The notes under the pieces are model-generated. The model did not search any database. It was not told the DNA's origin and saw only the letters and a list, made by a program, of their open reading frames with translations. Shown one piece after another: positions 34,021-42,264 of a DNA stretch of 64,000 nt. Position 1 is the first letter of the stretch, and each line of letters begins with the position of its first letter. The DNA lies in the NCBI RefSeq assembly GCF_000158955.1, contig NZ_GG657757.1:7601187-7665186 (forward strand), in the 5' to 3' direction. Source of the DNA: Streptomyces viridochromogenes DSM 40736 (GTDB taxonomy: Bacteria; Actinomycetota; Actinomycetes; Streptomycetales; Streptomycetaceae). The position numbers and the translations under genes are program-made.

Positions 34021-34818
34021 TCACTCGAGCAGCCGCTCGCGCAGCCGCTTCCGGTCCTGCGGAGTGAGCCCGAGCCCCTCCTCCAGATAGGCGTCGACAC
34101 CGCCCCAGTGCTCGTCGATGGTGTCGAAGGCCGCCGTCAGGTACTCGGCGCGCGCGTCGAACAGAGGGCTGAGCAGCTCCATGACCTCGGGGGAGTAGGC
34201 CGAGGCGGCGGAGCTGCTGCGGTGCACCTTGTAGCGGCGGTGCTTGGCGTTCGACTTCAGGTAGTCGTCGACGATCGCCTCGCGCTCGACGCCCAGGGCG
34301 AGCAGCGTCACCGCGATGGACAGGCCCGCGCGGTCCTTGCCCGCCGCGCAGTGCATCAGCGCGGGGACGCTGTCCTCGGCGAGCGCGCGCAGCACCTGGG
34401 AGTGTTCGGCGGTGCGGTGCTTGATGATCGTGCGGTAGGAGGCGATCATGCGGCCCGCGCCCTTGCCGTCCGAGAGGATCTCACGCAGCTGGTCCAGGTC
34501 GCCGTCGCGGACCATCTTCCAGAACTCCGCGCCGTCGGCCGGGTCGCTCAGCGGCAGGTTCACGTTGCGCACGCCCGGCAGCTCGACGTCCGGCCCTTCG
34601 AGCTTCTGATCGGCCGCGTTGCGGAAGTCGAAGATCGTGTGCAGGCCCAGACCGGTCAGGAAGGCGGCGTCCTCCCCGGTCGCGTGGGCGAGGTGGCCGC
34701 TGCGGAACAGCACCCCCTGCCGCACCCGGCGTCCGTCCGAGGTCGGCAGCCCGCCCACATCACGGAAGTTGCGCACTCCGGCCAGCTCGGGTTCGGTCGA
34801 CGGGACCTGCTGTGTCAC
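34021..34818 (-). CDS. Tyrosine/dual-specificity-type protein phosphatase (DSP/Ptp family)
   Basis: A 265-residue bacterial tyrosine-phosphatase-like protein. The P-loop is HCAAGKDRAGLS with Cys157 and Arg163, and the N-terminal GVRNFRDVGGLPTSDGR is the hallmark of the family's first strand. Substrates may be phosphoproteins or phosphoinositides. I chose GTG 34818 because GGGAGGAG precedes it; an ATG at 34833 would add five residues. Divergent from the alpha-galactosidase gene; convergent with the small DUF6126 gene, only 10 bases apart. Confidence 0.88.
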   Translation of the reverse strand: MTQQVPSTEPELAGVRNFRDVGGLPTSDGRRVRQGVLFRSGHLAHATGEDAAFLTGLGLHTIFDFRNAADQKLEGPDVELPGVRNVNLPLSDPADGAEFWKMVRDGDLDQLREILSDGKGAGRMIASYRTIIKHRTAEHSQVLRALAEDSVPALMHCAAGKDRAGLSIAVTLLALGVEREAIVDDYLKSNAKHRRYKVHRSSSAASAYSPEVMELLSPLFDARAEYLTAAFDTIDEHWGGVDAYLEEGLGLTPQDRKRLRERLLE

Positions 34819-34998
34819 GGGGGCTCCTCCCATTCAGCGCCCGCCGACGCGGCTCATCGACGGGCACCACTCGACGATACGACATGGCTGCCAGGGGCAA
34901 TCAGTTGTCCACAGGCGTTGCCCGGAGCCCCCGAAGCACTCGATGATGTTGGGGCCTGCTCGCACCTGGTCGGGCTTGTTCGAATCTGTGAGGCCTTG

Positions 34999-37068
34999 AT
35001 GCTGGACATCTCCGAAGACGGTCGTACCTGGGTCCTCTCGGGGCCGGCCAGCAGCTACGCCGTCCACGTCACCGACCGGGACGAGCTGCTGCACCTGCAC
35101 TGGGGCCCGCGGATCGGCCTCGCCGACGCCGAGGCCCTCGCGGTCCGCCCACTGCCGGACTACTGGCCCTTCGAGTCGCCGCTCGACGGACGCGAGGACT
35201 ACCCGGTCGAGGGCGGCCCCCGCTTCGTCCGCCCCGCCCTGTCCCTGCGTACCGGCGAGCGGCGCGGCACGGAGTGGGCCTACCAGGGACATGACACCGA
35301 GGCCGGCGAGCTGAGGCTCCGTTTCCGCGACGGCGACCTGGCCGTCACGCTGCACTACCGGATGCGCGACGACGTGATCGAGCGCCGGGTGACCCTGGAG
35401 AACCACGGCCCGGCCGTCGAGGTGCTGCGCGCCGACTCCGCCACCTGGACCCTGCCCGACCGCGACAGCTGGCGGCTGTCCCAGCTGCACGGCCGCTGGG
35501 GCGCCGAGTCCCGCTTGGAGCGCTCCCTCCTCACCCATGGCGAGAAGGTCATCGGCAGCCGCCGCGGCCACACCTCCCACCAGCACCTGCCGTGGGTCGC
35601 GCTCGACACCGACGCGACCGAGGAGCGCGGCGAGGTCTACGGATGCGCCCTGGGGTGGTCCGGGTCCTGGCGGATCGCCGTGGCCCAACTCCCGGACGCG
35701 CGCGTGCAGATCACCGGCGGGGCCGGGTACGACGACTCGGGCCTGCTGACGCTGGGCACGGGGGAGTCGTACACCACCCCCGTCTTCGCCGGGCTCTGGA
35801 GCGACGGCGGCTTCGGCGGGGCCAGCCGCGCCTGGCACGCCTACCAGCGGACCCATGTCGTCCCGGACGCGGACCAGGACCGGCCGGTGCTGTTCAACTC
35901 CTGGGAGGCCACCGAGTTCGACATCTCCGAGGAGCAGCAGCGGGCGCTCGCCGAGCGAGCCGCCGCCATGGGCGTCGAGCTGTTCGTGGTCGACGACGGC
36001 TGGTTCGGGACGCGTACGAGCGACCGGGCCGGGCTCGGTGACTGGACGCCGAACCCCGACCGCTTCCCCGGCGGGCTGGGGCCGCTCGCCGACCATGTGC
36101 ACGGCCTCGGCATGCAGTTCGGGATCTGGGTCGAGCCGGAGATGGTCAACCCGGACAGCGACCTGTACCGCGCCCATCCGGACTGGGTGCAGTACCAGCC
36201 GGGACGAAAGCGGACGGAATTCCGCAATCAGCTCGTATTGAACCTCGCCCGCGAGGACGTCCAGGAGTACCTCTGGGAGCAGCTCGACGGGCTGCTCTCC
36301 AGCGCCCCGATCGACTACGTGAAGTGGGACTTCAACCGCTGCTTCTCCGACGCCGGCTGGCCGGAGGACCCCTACCCGCAGCGGCTGTGGGTCGACCACG
36401 TCCGTGCCCTGTACGCCCTGCTGGACCGGCTGCGGGCCGCCCATCCGGGGGTGGCTTTCGAGTCCTGCTCGGGCGGCGGCGGCCGGATCGACCTGGGTGT
36501 GCTGAGCCGCACGGACCAGGTGTGGACCTCCGACAACACCGACCCGCTCGACCGGCTCGCCATCCAGCACGGCTTCAGCCAGATCCACCCGGCCCGGGTC
36601 ATGGCCGCCTGGGTCACCGACAGCCCGAACGCCATGCTCAACCATCGCGCCAGCTCCCTGCGGTTCCGGTTCGTCAGCGCCATGGCCGGTGTGCTCGGGG
36701 TCGGCGGCGACCTCACGAAGTGGACCGAGGGGGAGCTCGCGGAGGCGCGGGACTGGGTGGAGCTCTACAAGGAGATCCGGCCCGTGGTGCAGCGCGGCGA
36801 CCTCTACCGGCTGCGCGCGCCCGAAGGCGGCCTGAGTTCGGTGCAGTACGTCCTCGGCGACGAGACCGTCGTCCTCGCCTGGCTCCAGGCGCAGCGCTAC
36901 GGCGAGCCCGTGCCGGCGCTCAGGCTGCGGGGCCTCGACCCGTCGGCGACGTACGAATGCCTCAAAACGGGCGAAGTTCATCGAGGGGCCGTACTGCTCC
37001 ACCACGGGCTGCGGGTCGGTCTGCGCGGGGACCTGGACGCCACGATCGTCCGGCTTAAGCGGAAGTAG
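34999..37068 (+). CDS. GH36 alpha-galactosidase
   Basis: A 689-residue family 36 glycosidase without signal peptide, so cytoplasmic. It has an N-terminal beta-sandwich (1-~290), a catalytic (beta/alpha)8 barrel beginning near VLFNSWEATEFDISEE, and a C-terminal beta domain. The nucleophile is Asp444 in YVKWDFNR, the acid/base Asp512 in WTSDNTDPLDR; the galactose-binding VVDDGWFG and FESCSGGGGRIDLG are present. It would release galactose from raffinose-type or other alpha-galactosides. ATG 34999 is preceded by GAGG. No sugar transporter is adjacent. Confidence 0.93.
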   Translation: MLDISEDGRTWVLSGPASSYAVHVTDRDELLHLHWGPRIGLADAEALAVRPLPDYWPFESPLDGREDYPVEGGPRFVRPALSLRTGERRGTEWAYQGHDTEAGELRLRFRDGDLAVTLHYRMRDDVIERRVTLENHGPAVEVLRADSATWTLPDRDSWRLSQLHGRWGAESRLERSLLTHGEKVIGSRRGHTSHQHLPWVALDTDATEERGEVYGCALGWSGSWRIAVAQLPDARVQITGGAGYDDSGLLTLGTGESYTTPVFAGLWSDGGFGGASRAWHAYQRTHVVPDADQDRPVLFNSWEATEFDISEEQQRALAERAAAMGVELFVVDDGWFGTRTSDRAGLGDWTPNPDRFPGGLGPLADHVHGLGMQFGIWVEPEMVNPDSDLYRAHPDWVQYQPGRKRTEFRNQLVLNLAREDVQEYLWEQLDGLLSSAPIDYVKWDFNRCFSDAGWPEDPYPQRLWVDHVRALYALLDRLRAAHPGVAFESCSGGGGRIDLGVLSRTDQVWTSDNTDPLDRLAIQHGFSQIHPARVMAAWVTDSPNAMLNHRASSLRFRFVSAMAGVLGVGGDLTKWTEGELAEARDWVELYKEIRPVVQRGDLYRLRAPEGGLSSVQYVLGDETVVLAWLQAQRYGEPVPALRLRGLDPSATYECLKTGEVHRGAVLLHHGLRVGLRGDLDATIVRLKRK

Positions 37069-37141
37069 TCGTTCTGTCCGAATAGGGAACTTCGGCTGCT
37101 TCGGTATAACGTGCCCCAAAAGTAAAGGAGATGGGGTTCAG

Positions 37142-37219
37142 GTGTGTGGGCATCGTCATATTCGTGACGATGTGTTGTTGCCATGTTCACGTAATTCTGG
37201 CGATATTCAGGGCCTTTGA
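37142..37219 (+). CDS. Candidate 25-aa peptide in an AT-richer leader region
   Basis: AAAGGAG (37124-37130) precedes a GTG at 37142 by 11 bases. The 25-codon frame starts MCGHRHIRDDVLLPCS and ends at TGA 37217-37219. It holds a perfect hairpin CATCGTCA-TATTCG-TGACGATG (37151-37172) within its first codons. Codon use is unlike neighbouring genes, so this may be a regulatory leader or chance. The remainder of 37069-37374 shows no gene. Confidence 0.3.
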   Translation: MCGHRHIRDDVLLPCSRNSGDIQGL

Positions 37220-37374
37220 GGAAAGTGGGAGATCGGTAATCCACGCTCGGTGACGGGAAATGTGCCGACGCGTCAAGAAAAACGCCGTCATGTGCAACCG
37301 CAAGCTTGTCCCATTGCGTCTTGGTCGCTTACGTTCCACACCAATCCGGACGGACGCCCAATCCTGCCGCCGCC

Positions 37375-37524
37375 CGGAGCCCGCACACACTGACCCGTGA
37401 ACGGCAGGAGCGGGGGACCCACAGGTACGACGCCTGTTCCGGTTCCCGGAACGGCTTGGGGTTAAGCCGCGCCTCGGCGCGGCCGGGCATCTCCAGCCCG
37501 AACCCGACAGCTCACCTCGCAGGC
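37375..37524 (+). promoter_or_regulatory. c-di-AMP riboswitch (ydaO/yuaA type)
   Basis: The leader before the LysM/M23 gene contains the conserved blocks of this class in order: GAGCGGGGGACCCACAGG, TTGGGGTTAAGCCGC, then GCCGGGCATCTCCAGCCCG, and finally AACCCGACAGCTCACCTCGC just before the ribosome binding site. These spacings match actinobacterial ydaO leaders, which sit in front of cell-wall hydrolase genes and shut expression when cyclic di-AMP is high. Boundaries are approximate. Confidence 0.9.
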
Positions 37525-37542
37525 GCCGGAGAGGAATTCGCC

Positions 37543-38451
37543 ATGCCCGCGAAGGGTAAGCACCGCCGTCCGAAGACCCAGCGTTTCACCCGCTCCATAG
37601 CCGTCGCCGGAACCGGCGGCGCCGCCCTCGCCCTTCCCCTCATGGGGGCCGCCGGCGCCCACGCCGCCACCCCGCAGTCGGCCCCGGAAAAGGCCGTCCA
37701 GTCCGCTCCGGCCGCCGAGAAGAAGACCGCCGAAAAGGCCACGGGTGCCCACACGTACACCGTGAAGGCCGGTGACTGGCTCGCGAAGATCGCCGACGAC
37801 CAGCACGTCAGCGGAGGCTGGAAGAAGCTCTACGCGGACAACCGCGACGCCGTCGGCGACGACCCGGCGCTGATCCACCCGGGCCTGAAGCTCTCCCTCG
37901 GCGAGAAGGCGGCGAGCGCGCCCGAGGCGAAGCCGTCCGTGCCGAAGGCGTCGGCCGAGAACTCCGCCGCCGAGTCGTCCCCCAAGGCCGACACCGCCGC
38001 GAAGCCCGCCGCGGCCAAGCCGGCCGCCGAGACCGGCGCCGGCGGCTTCACCCTCCCGGTGGACGGGGCCACCATCGGCACTCCGTACCACATGTCGGGC
38101 AGCATGTGGTCCAGCGGCTACCACACCGGTGTCGACTTCGTCGTCCCGACGGGCACCTCCCTCAAGGCCGTCGGCGCGGGCACGGTCGTCTCCGCCGGCT
38201 GGGGCGGCGCGTACGGCAACCAGGTCGTCATCCAGCTGGAGGACGGCAAGTACGCGCAGTACGCCCACCTGTCCCAGCTCTCCGTCTCGGCCGGCCAGAC
38301 CGTGACGGCCGGGCAGCAGGTCGGCCTGTCCGGCGCCACCGGCAACGTCACCGGACCGCACCTGCACTTCGAGATCCGCACCACGCCGGACTACGGCTCG
38401 GACGTGGACCCGGTCGCCTACCTGCGCTCGCACGGCGTCTCCGTCGGCTGA
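37543..38451 (+). CDS. Secreted LysM-M23 peptidoglycan endopeptidase
   Basis: A 302-residue exported cell-wall hydrolase. It has a basic start and a hydrophobic signal with an AHAAT cleavage region near 45. A LysM peptidoglycan-binding domain covers about 68-118 (YTVKAGDWLAKIADD). A Pro/Ala/Lys-rich linker to ~165 leads to an M23 metallopeptidase domain with zinc ligands in SSGYHTGVDFV (HxxxD) and TGPHLHFEI (HxH). It would cut peptide cross-links during growth or resuscitation. GGAGAGG precedes the ATG, and expression is under a c-di-AMP riboswitch. A perfect terminator follows. Confidence 0.93.
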   Translation: MPAKGKHRRPKTQRFTRSIAVAGTGGAALALPLMGAAGAHAATPQSAPEKAVQSAPAAEKKTAEKATGAHTYTVKAGDWLAKIADDQHVSGGWKKLYADNRDAVGDDPALIHPGLKLSLGEKAASAPEAKPSVPKASAENSAAESSPKADTAAKPAAAKPAAETGAGGFTLPVDGATIGTPYHMSGSMWSSGYHTGVDFVVPTGTSLKAVGAGTVVSAGWGGAYGNQVVIQLEDGKYAQYAHLSQLSVSAGQTVTAGQQVGLSGATGNVTGPHLHFEIRTTPDYGSDVDPVAYLRSHGVSVG

Positions 38452-38483
38452 CCGACCGCACCCACCTGCCTGACACTCCCGCG

Positions 38484-38515
38484 AAGGCCGGACCCCGATC
38501 CCCGGGTCCGGCCTT
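38484..38515 (+). terminator. Terminator of the LysM-M23 gene
   Basis: AAGGCCGGACCC (38484-38495) pairs with GGGTCCGGCCTT (38504-38515), a perfect 12-bp stem with 8-base loop, 33 bases past the stop. Confidence 0.75.
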
Positions 38516-38591
38516 CGGCGTGCGCGCGGTGGCGATCGCCTCAAGGGATCGACAGGGGGCGGCAGTTGGGCCACAGTGATCCCGTCGTGAG

Positions 38592-38605
38592 TGCAAGCGC
38601 TTTCT
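38592..38605. promoter_or_regulatory. LacI/CRE-like operator TGCAAGCGCTTTCT
   Basis: The central AAGCGCTT is a perfect palindrome and the full site matches the LacI/GalR-type consensus TGxAAxCGxT closely. It lies about 17 bases before the GTG of the DUF6250 gene, overlapping where its promoter or leader would be. Confidence 0.5.
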
Positions 38606-38621
38606 GAAGGAGCTGTGTCCC

Positions 38622-39335
38622 GTGCCGACCACCCGCAGAACGTTCGGAGCCCTGGCGGCCGGAGCCGCGCTGGCGGCCCTCGCCCCGACCGGGAACGCGC
38701 ACGCCGCACCCCGGCACCGCCGCCTCATCGCCCACGACGACTTCTGCCACGGCCTCGCCCAGTGGGTGACCGAACTCCAGGCCGGGGGCACCGTCACCGC
38801 CTCCCGCGGCGTGCTGGAGATCGACGTGCCCGGCGGGGCCACCGTGTGGTTCAAGCAACGGCTCCAAGGCCCGTACGTCCTCGAATACACCGCCACACCC
38901 GTCTCCGAGGGCGGGGTCAACGACCGGGTCTCGGACCTCAACAACTTCTGGAACGCGACCGACGTCCGCTCCCCGGACGACCTCTTCGCGACGCCGCGCG
39001 GCGGGGCGCTCGACGAGTACGACCACCTGACGGCGTACTACGCGGGGTACGGCGCCAACTACAACACCACGACCCGGCTGCGGCGTTACGTCGGTCAGGC
39101 CGGCGTCCGTCCCCTGATCCACGACTACACCGAGCCGCTGCTCGTGCCGGGCGAGCCGAACCGGGTCCGGATCGTCTCCGACGGCTCGACGGTCCGATGG
39201 TGGAACAACGGGCGGCTCGTGTTCGACTACCGCGACCCGCAGCCGTACACCGGCGGGCACTTCGCCTTCCGGACCGTGTGGAGCCACTTCCGCATCACGG
39301 GCTTCCGGGTCTGGTCGCCACTCCAACACCCCTGA
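38622..39335 (+). CDS. Secreted DUF6250 domain protein
   Basis: A 237-residue protein with a twin-arginine-type signal (TTRRTFGALAAGAALAAL, AHAA cleavage). The rest is a beta-rich jelly-roll-like domain that I recognise as DUF6250: GGTVTASRGVLEIDVPGG, NDRVSDLNNFWNATDVRSPDD and PYTGGHFAFRTVWSHFRI. These concanavalin-like folds accompany glycan-degrading systems, but no catalytic role is shown. GAAGGAGC precedes the GTG. A LacI-type operator upstream suggests induction by a sugar. Confidence 0.8.
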   Translation: MPTTRRTFGALAAGAALAALAPTGNAHAAPRHRRLIAHDDFCHGLAQWVTELQAGGTVTASRGVLEIDVPGGATVWFKQRLQGPYVLEYTATPVSEGGVNDRVSDLNNFWNATDVRSPDDLFATPRGGALDEYDHLTAYYAGYGANYNTTTRLRRYVGQAGVRPLIHDYTEPLLVPGEPNRVRIVSDGSTVRWWNNGRLVFDYRDPQPYTGGHFAFRTVWSHFRITGFRVWSPLQHP

Positions 39336-39447
39336 CAGGCGGTCTGTTCCGGAGTTGGTGAACACTTGAGGAGTGGCTTATGTCACCGCCCGTCAACCTC
39401 TTCCTACGGTCGCGTAGGTCACATTCGAGGGTGAATCATGAGCTGCT

Positions 39448-40266
39448 GTGGCAGACGATTCGAAGAGTGACAGCAGAGCAGTGATCGGGTCGTACGTGGC
39501 GGTGGGGGACAGCTTCACCGAGGGCGTCGGTGATCCCGGCCCCGACGGGGCGTTCGTCGGCTGGGCCGACCGGTTCGCCGTCCTGCTCGCCGACCGCCGG
39601 CCCGAAGGCGACTTCCAGTACACCAACCTCGCCGTGCGCGGAAGGCTCCTCGACCAGATCGTGGCGGAGCAGGTCCCGCGGGCCGTCGACATGGCCCCGG
39701 ATCTCGTCTCGTTCTGCGCCGGCGGCAACGACATCATCCGGCCCGGCACCGATCCGGACGAGGTGGCCGAGCGTTTCGAGCGGGCGGTGGCACGACTCGC
39801 CGCGGTGGCGGGCACGGTCATGGTGACGACCGGGTTCGACACCCGGGGCGTGCCCGTGCTCAAGCATCTGCGCGGCAAGATCGCCACGTACAACGGGCAT
39901 GTCCGGGCCATCGCCGACCGGTACGGCTGCCCGGTGCTCGACCTGTGGTCCCTGCGCAGCGTTCAGGACCGCAGGGCCTGGGACTCCGACCGGCTGCACC
40001 TGTCCCCGGAGGGGCACACGCGGGTGGCACTGCGCGCGGGGCAGGCGCTCGGCGTCGACGTACCGGCCGACCCCGAGCAGGAGTGGCCCCCGCTGCCGCC
40101 GCGCGGCACGCTCGACATCCGGCGCGACGACGTCCACTGGGCACGGGAGTTCCTGGTGCCGTGGATCGGGCGGCGGCTGCGCGGGGAGTCGTCGGGGGAC
40201 CACGTGACGGCCAAGGGCGCGCTGTCGCCGGACGACATCAGGGTGCGGATCGCTTCGGTGGCGTGA
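39448..40266 (+). CDS. SGNH/GDSL hydrolase family protein
   Basis: A 272-residue lipase/esterase-fold protein. Block I is YVAVGDSFTEGVGDPG with the nucleophile Ser22, the Gly block lies in YTNLAVRGRLLDQI, the Asn block is CAGGNDIIRPG, and the DxxH pair is DSDRLHLSPEG. There is no signal peptide, so it is probably cytoplasmic. The substrate is unknown. It begins at a GTG and ends 6 bases from the convergent TetR gene. Confidence 0.88.
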   Translation: MADDSKSDSRAVIGSYVAVGDSFTEGVGDPGPDGAFVGWADRFAVLLADRRPEGDFQYTNLAVRGRLLDQIVAEQVPRAVDMAPDLVSFCAGGNDIIRPGTDPDEVAERFERAVARLAAVAGTVMVTTGFDTRGVPVLKHLRGKIATYNGHVRAIADRYGCPVLDLWSLRSVQDRRAWDSDRLHLSPEGHTRVALRAGQALGVDVPADPEQEWPPLPPRGTLDIRRDDVHWAREFLVPWIGRRLRGESSGDHVTAKGALSPDDIRVRIASVA

Positions 40267-40272
40267 CGGGCC

Positions 40273-40887
40273 CTACGGCCCGGTCGAGCGGGCCGGCCGC
40301 AGCCCCAGTTCGCGCGTCAGGAGCTCCTCGACCCACTCCTGCGCTCGCGCCCGCGGCACCGCGTCCGCGTAGGAGGTCAGCTGCACGGCCAGGCCGTCGA
40401 GGAGCGCGGTCAGGCGGAGGGCCGTGCCGTGCGGGTCGGGGCAGTGGAACTCGCCCGCGGCCACGCCCTCCGCGATGACCTCGGTGATGGCCGCCTTCCA
40501 CTGCCGGTCGAGGTCCTGGGTGACCTCCCGCAGCGCGGGCTCGCGCAGGGCCGCCGCCCAGCCCTCGATCCACAGCCGCCAGCCCTTGGCCTGGCCCGTG
40601 GGGGCGTACCACCGCACGGCCGACCGCAGCCGGCGCAGCGCCGGTGTACGGCGGCCGAGCAGCTTGCGCAGATGCGCGAGGTCGCCCTCCGCCGCGTGCC
40701 GGAACGCGGCGGCGACCAACCGCTCCTTCGTCGAGAAGTGATAGAGCACCAGCGCGTTGCTCACCCCGAGCGCCGACGCCACATCGGCGATCCGCACCGC
40801 CGCCACGCCCCGGGCCTCGATCTGCTCGACGGCGGCCCGCAGCAGTTCCCCACGCCGCTCCGCCACGCTCAACCGGACTCTCGTCAC
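40273..40887 (-). CDS. TetR family regulator
   Basis: A 204-residue TetR protein: an N-terminal helix-turn-helix (ELLRAAVEQIEARGVAAVRI, then ALGVSNALVLYHFSTKERL) and a ligand-binding helical C-terminus. It lies 73 bases downstream of the leucine-dehydrogenase-like gene on the same strand and probably shares its transcript. The palindrome TACTGA-N8-TCAGTA in front of that gene is a good candidate operator, so it would regulate its own operon and perhaps the divergent MBL-fold gene. Confidence 0.88.
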   Translation of the reverse strand: MTRVRLSVAERRGELLRAAVEQIEARGVAAVRIADVASALGVSNALVLYHFSTKERLVAAAFRHAAEGDLAHLRKLLGRRTPALRRLRSAVRWYAPTGQAKGWRLWIEGWAAALREPALREVTQDLDRQWKAAITEVIAEGVAAGEFHCPDPHGTALRLTALLDGLAVQLTSYADAVPRARAQEWVEELLTRELGLRPARSTGP

Positions 40888-40960
40888 GCCGTCACCCTAC
40901 ACACGCGCCCGTACCCCCTCGACGGGGTGTTTCGGCCGGTCCGGCAAGGCCCGCGGCGCC

Positions 40961-42139
40961 TCAGCGGTACCAGCCGAACCGGTCCGCCAGCTCCGGCAGC
41001 CGGTCCGCGGCGATCGCGTGGGCGGCGGCCCGCGGAGTCGTCCCGTCGGCCTGCGCGCGGGCCAGCATCCGCTCCACCAGGGCCCGCATCGAGCGGCGCA
41101 CGTGCGCGAACGCCTCCTCCGCGTCGGCGCCGACGTCCCCGAACAGCGTCCACCACCACCAGGCGTTCGTCCCGGAGTTGACGACGACGTCCGGCAGCAC
41201 GGTCACCCCGCGTGCGGCCAGCAGCAGCTCCGCCTCCGGCCGTACGGGCATGTTGGCCGCCTCGACCACCCAGCGGGCGGTGATCCGATCCTGGTTGCCG
41301 GCGTCGATCGCGTACGAGACGGCCGCCGGCACCAGGACGTCCGTGTCGGCCGAAAGCCAGGCCTCGCCCGGCAGCTCGCGGTCGCCGGACCGCAGCGCGG
41401 AGCGGTCCACGGTCCCGTACGCGTCCCGTGCGGCGAGCAGCGCCTCGACGTCGAGGCCCGCCGGGTTGGCGATCGTGCCCTTGACGTCGGCGACGGCCAC
41501 GACCGTGAGGCCCGCGCGGGTGAGGAAGCGTGCGGTGGCTCCGCCCATGGTGCCCAGTCCCTGGAGGGCGACCCGCGTCCCCGCGTACGGCACACCGGCC
41601 CGGTCCAGGGCCGTGAGGGCCGCCTCGGCGACACCGCAGCCACCCGCCAGCTCGTCCAGCCCGATGCCGTCCACCTCGATCGCGAACGCGTCCGCGAGTC
41701 GCCGCCGTGCCTCCGCCTCGTCGTCCAGCAGCGGATACACGGCCTGGACGGAGGAGACCAGCCCCGCCTCGGCCGCGGCCCGGTCCACCAGGTCCTGGGT
41801 GAGGCCGAGGTCCTCGCCGGTCGTCCAGAGGCTCTCGACGTACGGCCGCATGGCACGCAGGTAGCGCACCAGCAGCGGGTAGGCCTCGGGGTCCCGCGGG
41901 TCGCAGTCGATGCCGCCCTTGGCGCCGCCGAGCGGGACGTAGCGGCTGTCGGGGTCGTAGTGCAGGGCTTCCTTCATGGTCATGCCGCGGGCCAGCCCGG
42001 TGACCTCCTCCAGGGTGCAGCCGGCCCGCATCCGCAGTCCGCCGCTGGCGACGCCGCGCACCAGCCGGTCGACGACGAGAAAGCCCTGGTGGCCGGTGAG
42101 GTGGTCGGTCCAGGTGAGGGACAGCAGGGGGGCGGCCAT
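40961..42139 (-). CDS. Glu/Leu/Phe/Val dehydrogenase family protein
   Basis: A 392-residue amino-acid dehydrogenase. The N-terminal domain has GGLRMRAGCTLEEVTGLARGMTMKEAL and the substrate lysine in PLGGAKGGIDCDP (Lys74). The NAD domain carries VALQGLGTMGGATARFL. It deaminates a branched-chain or aromatic amino acid to its keto acid. The catalytic Asp segment LPDVVVNSGTNAWWWW has an unusual Trp run, where relatives have a shorter aromatic patch. GAAGGAGC precedes the ATG. It heads an operon with the TetR gene. Confidence 0.88.
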   Translation of the reverse strand: MAAPLLSLTWTDHLTGHQGFLVVDRLVRGVASGGLRMRAGCTLEEVTGLARGMTMKEALHYDPDSRYVPLGGAKGGIDCDPRDPEAYPLLVRYLRAMRPYVESLWTTGEDLGLTQDLVDRAAAEAGLVSSVQAVYPLLDDEAEARRRLADAFAIEVDGIGLDELAGGCGVAEAALTALDRAGVPYAGTRVALQGLGTMGGATARFLTRAGLTVVAVADVKGTIANPAGLDVEALLAARDAYGTVDRSALRSGDRELPGEAWLSADTDVLVPAAVSYAIDAGNQDRITARWVVEAANMPVRPEAELLLAARGVTVLPDVVVNSGTNAWWWWTLFGDVGADAEEAFAHVRRSMRALVERMLARAQADGTTPRAAAHAIAADRLPELADRFGWYR

Positions 42140-42158
42140 ACGGGCTCCTTCGCCGGGT

Positions 42159-42178
42159 TACTGAATCAGCGGTCAGTA
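42159..42178. promoter_or_regulatory. TetR-type operator TACTGA-N8-TCAGTA
   Basis: A perfect 6-bp inverted repeat with 8-base centre, 20 bases upstream of the dehydrogenase ATG and 86 bases upstream of the divergent MBL-fold gene. The TetR gene encoded in the dehydrogenase operon is the obvious candidate binder. Confidence 0.6.
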
Positions 42179-42264
42179 TGGCCGTCGGCGGGACACCTGT
42201 GTCGCGGCGTTGTCGGAGGGGCCGACCATAATGGAAAGCCAGACCGACTCCACCTGGAGGTACC

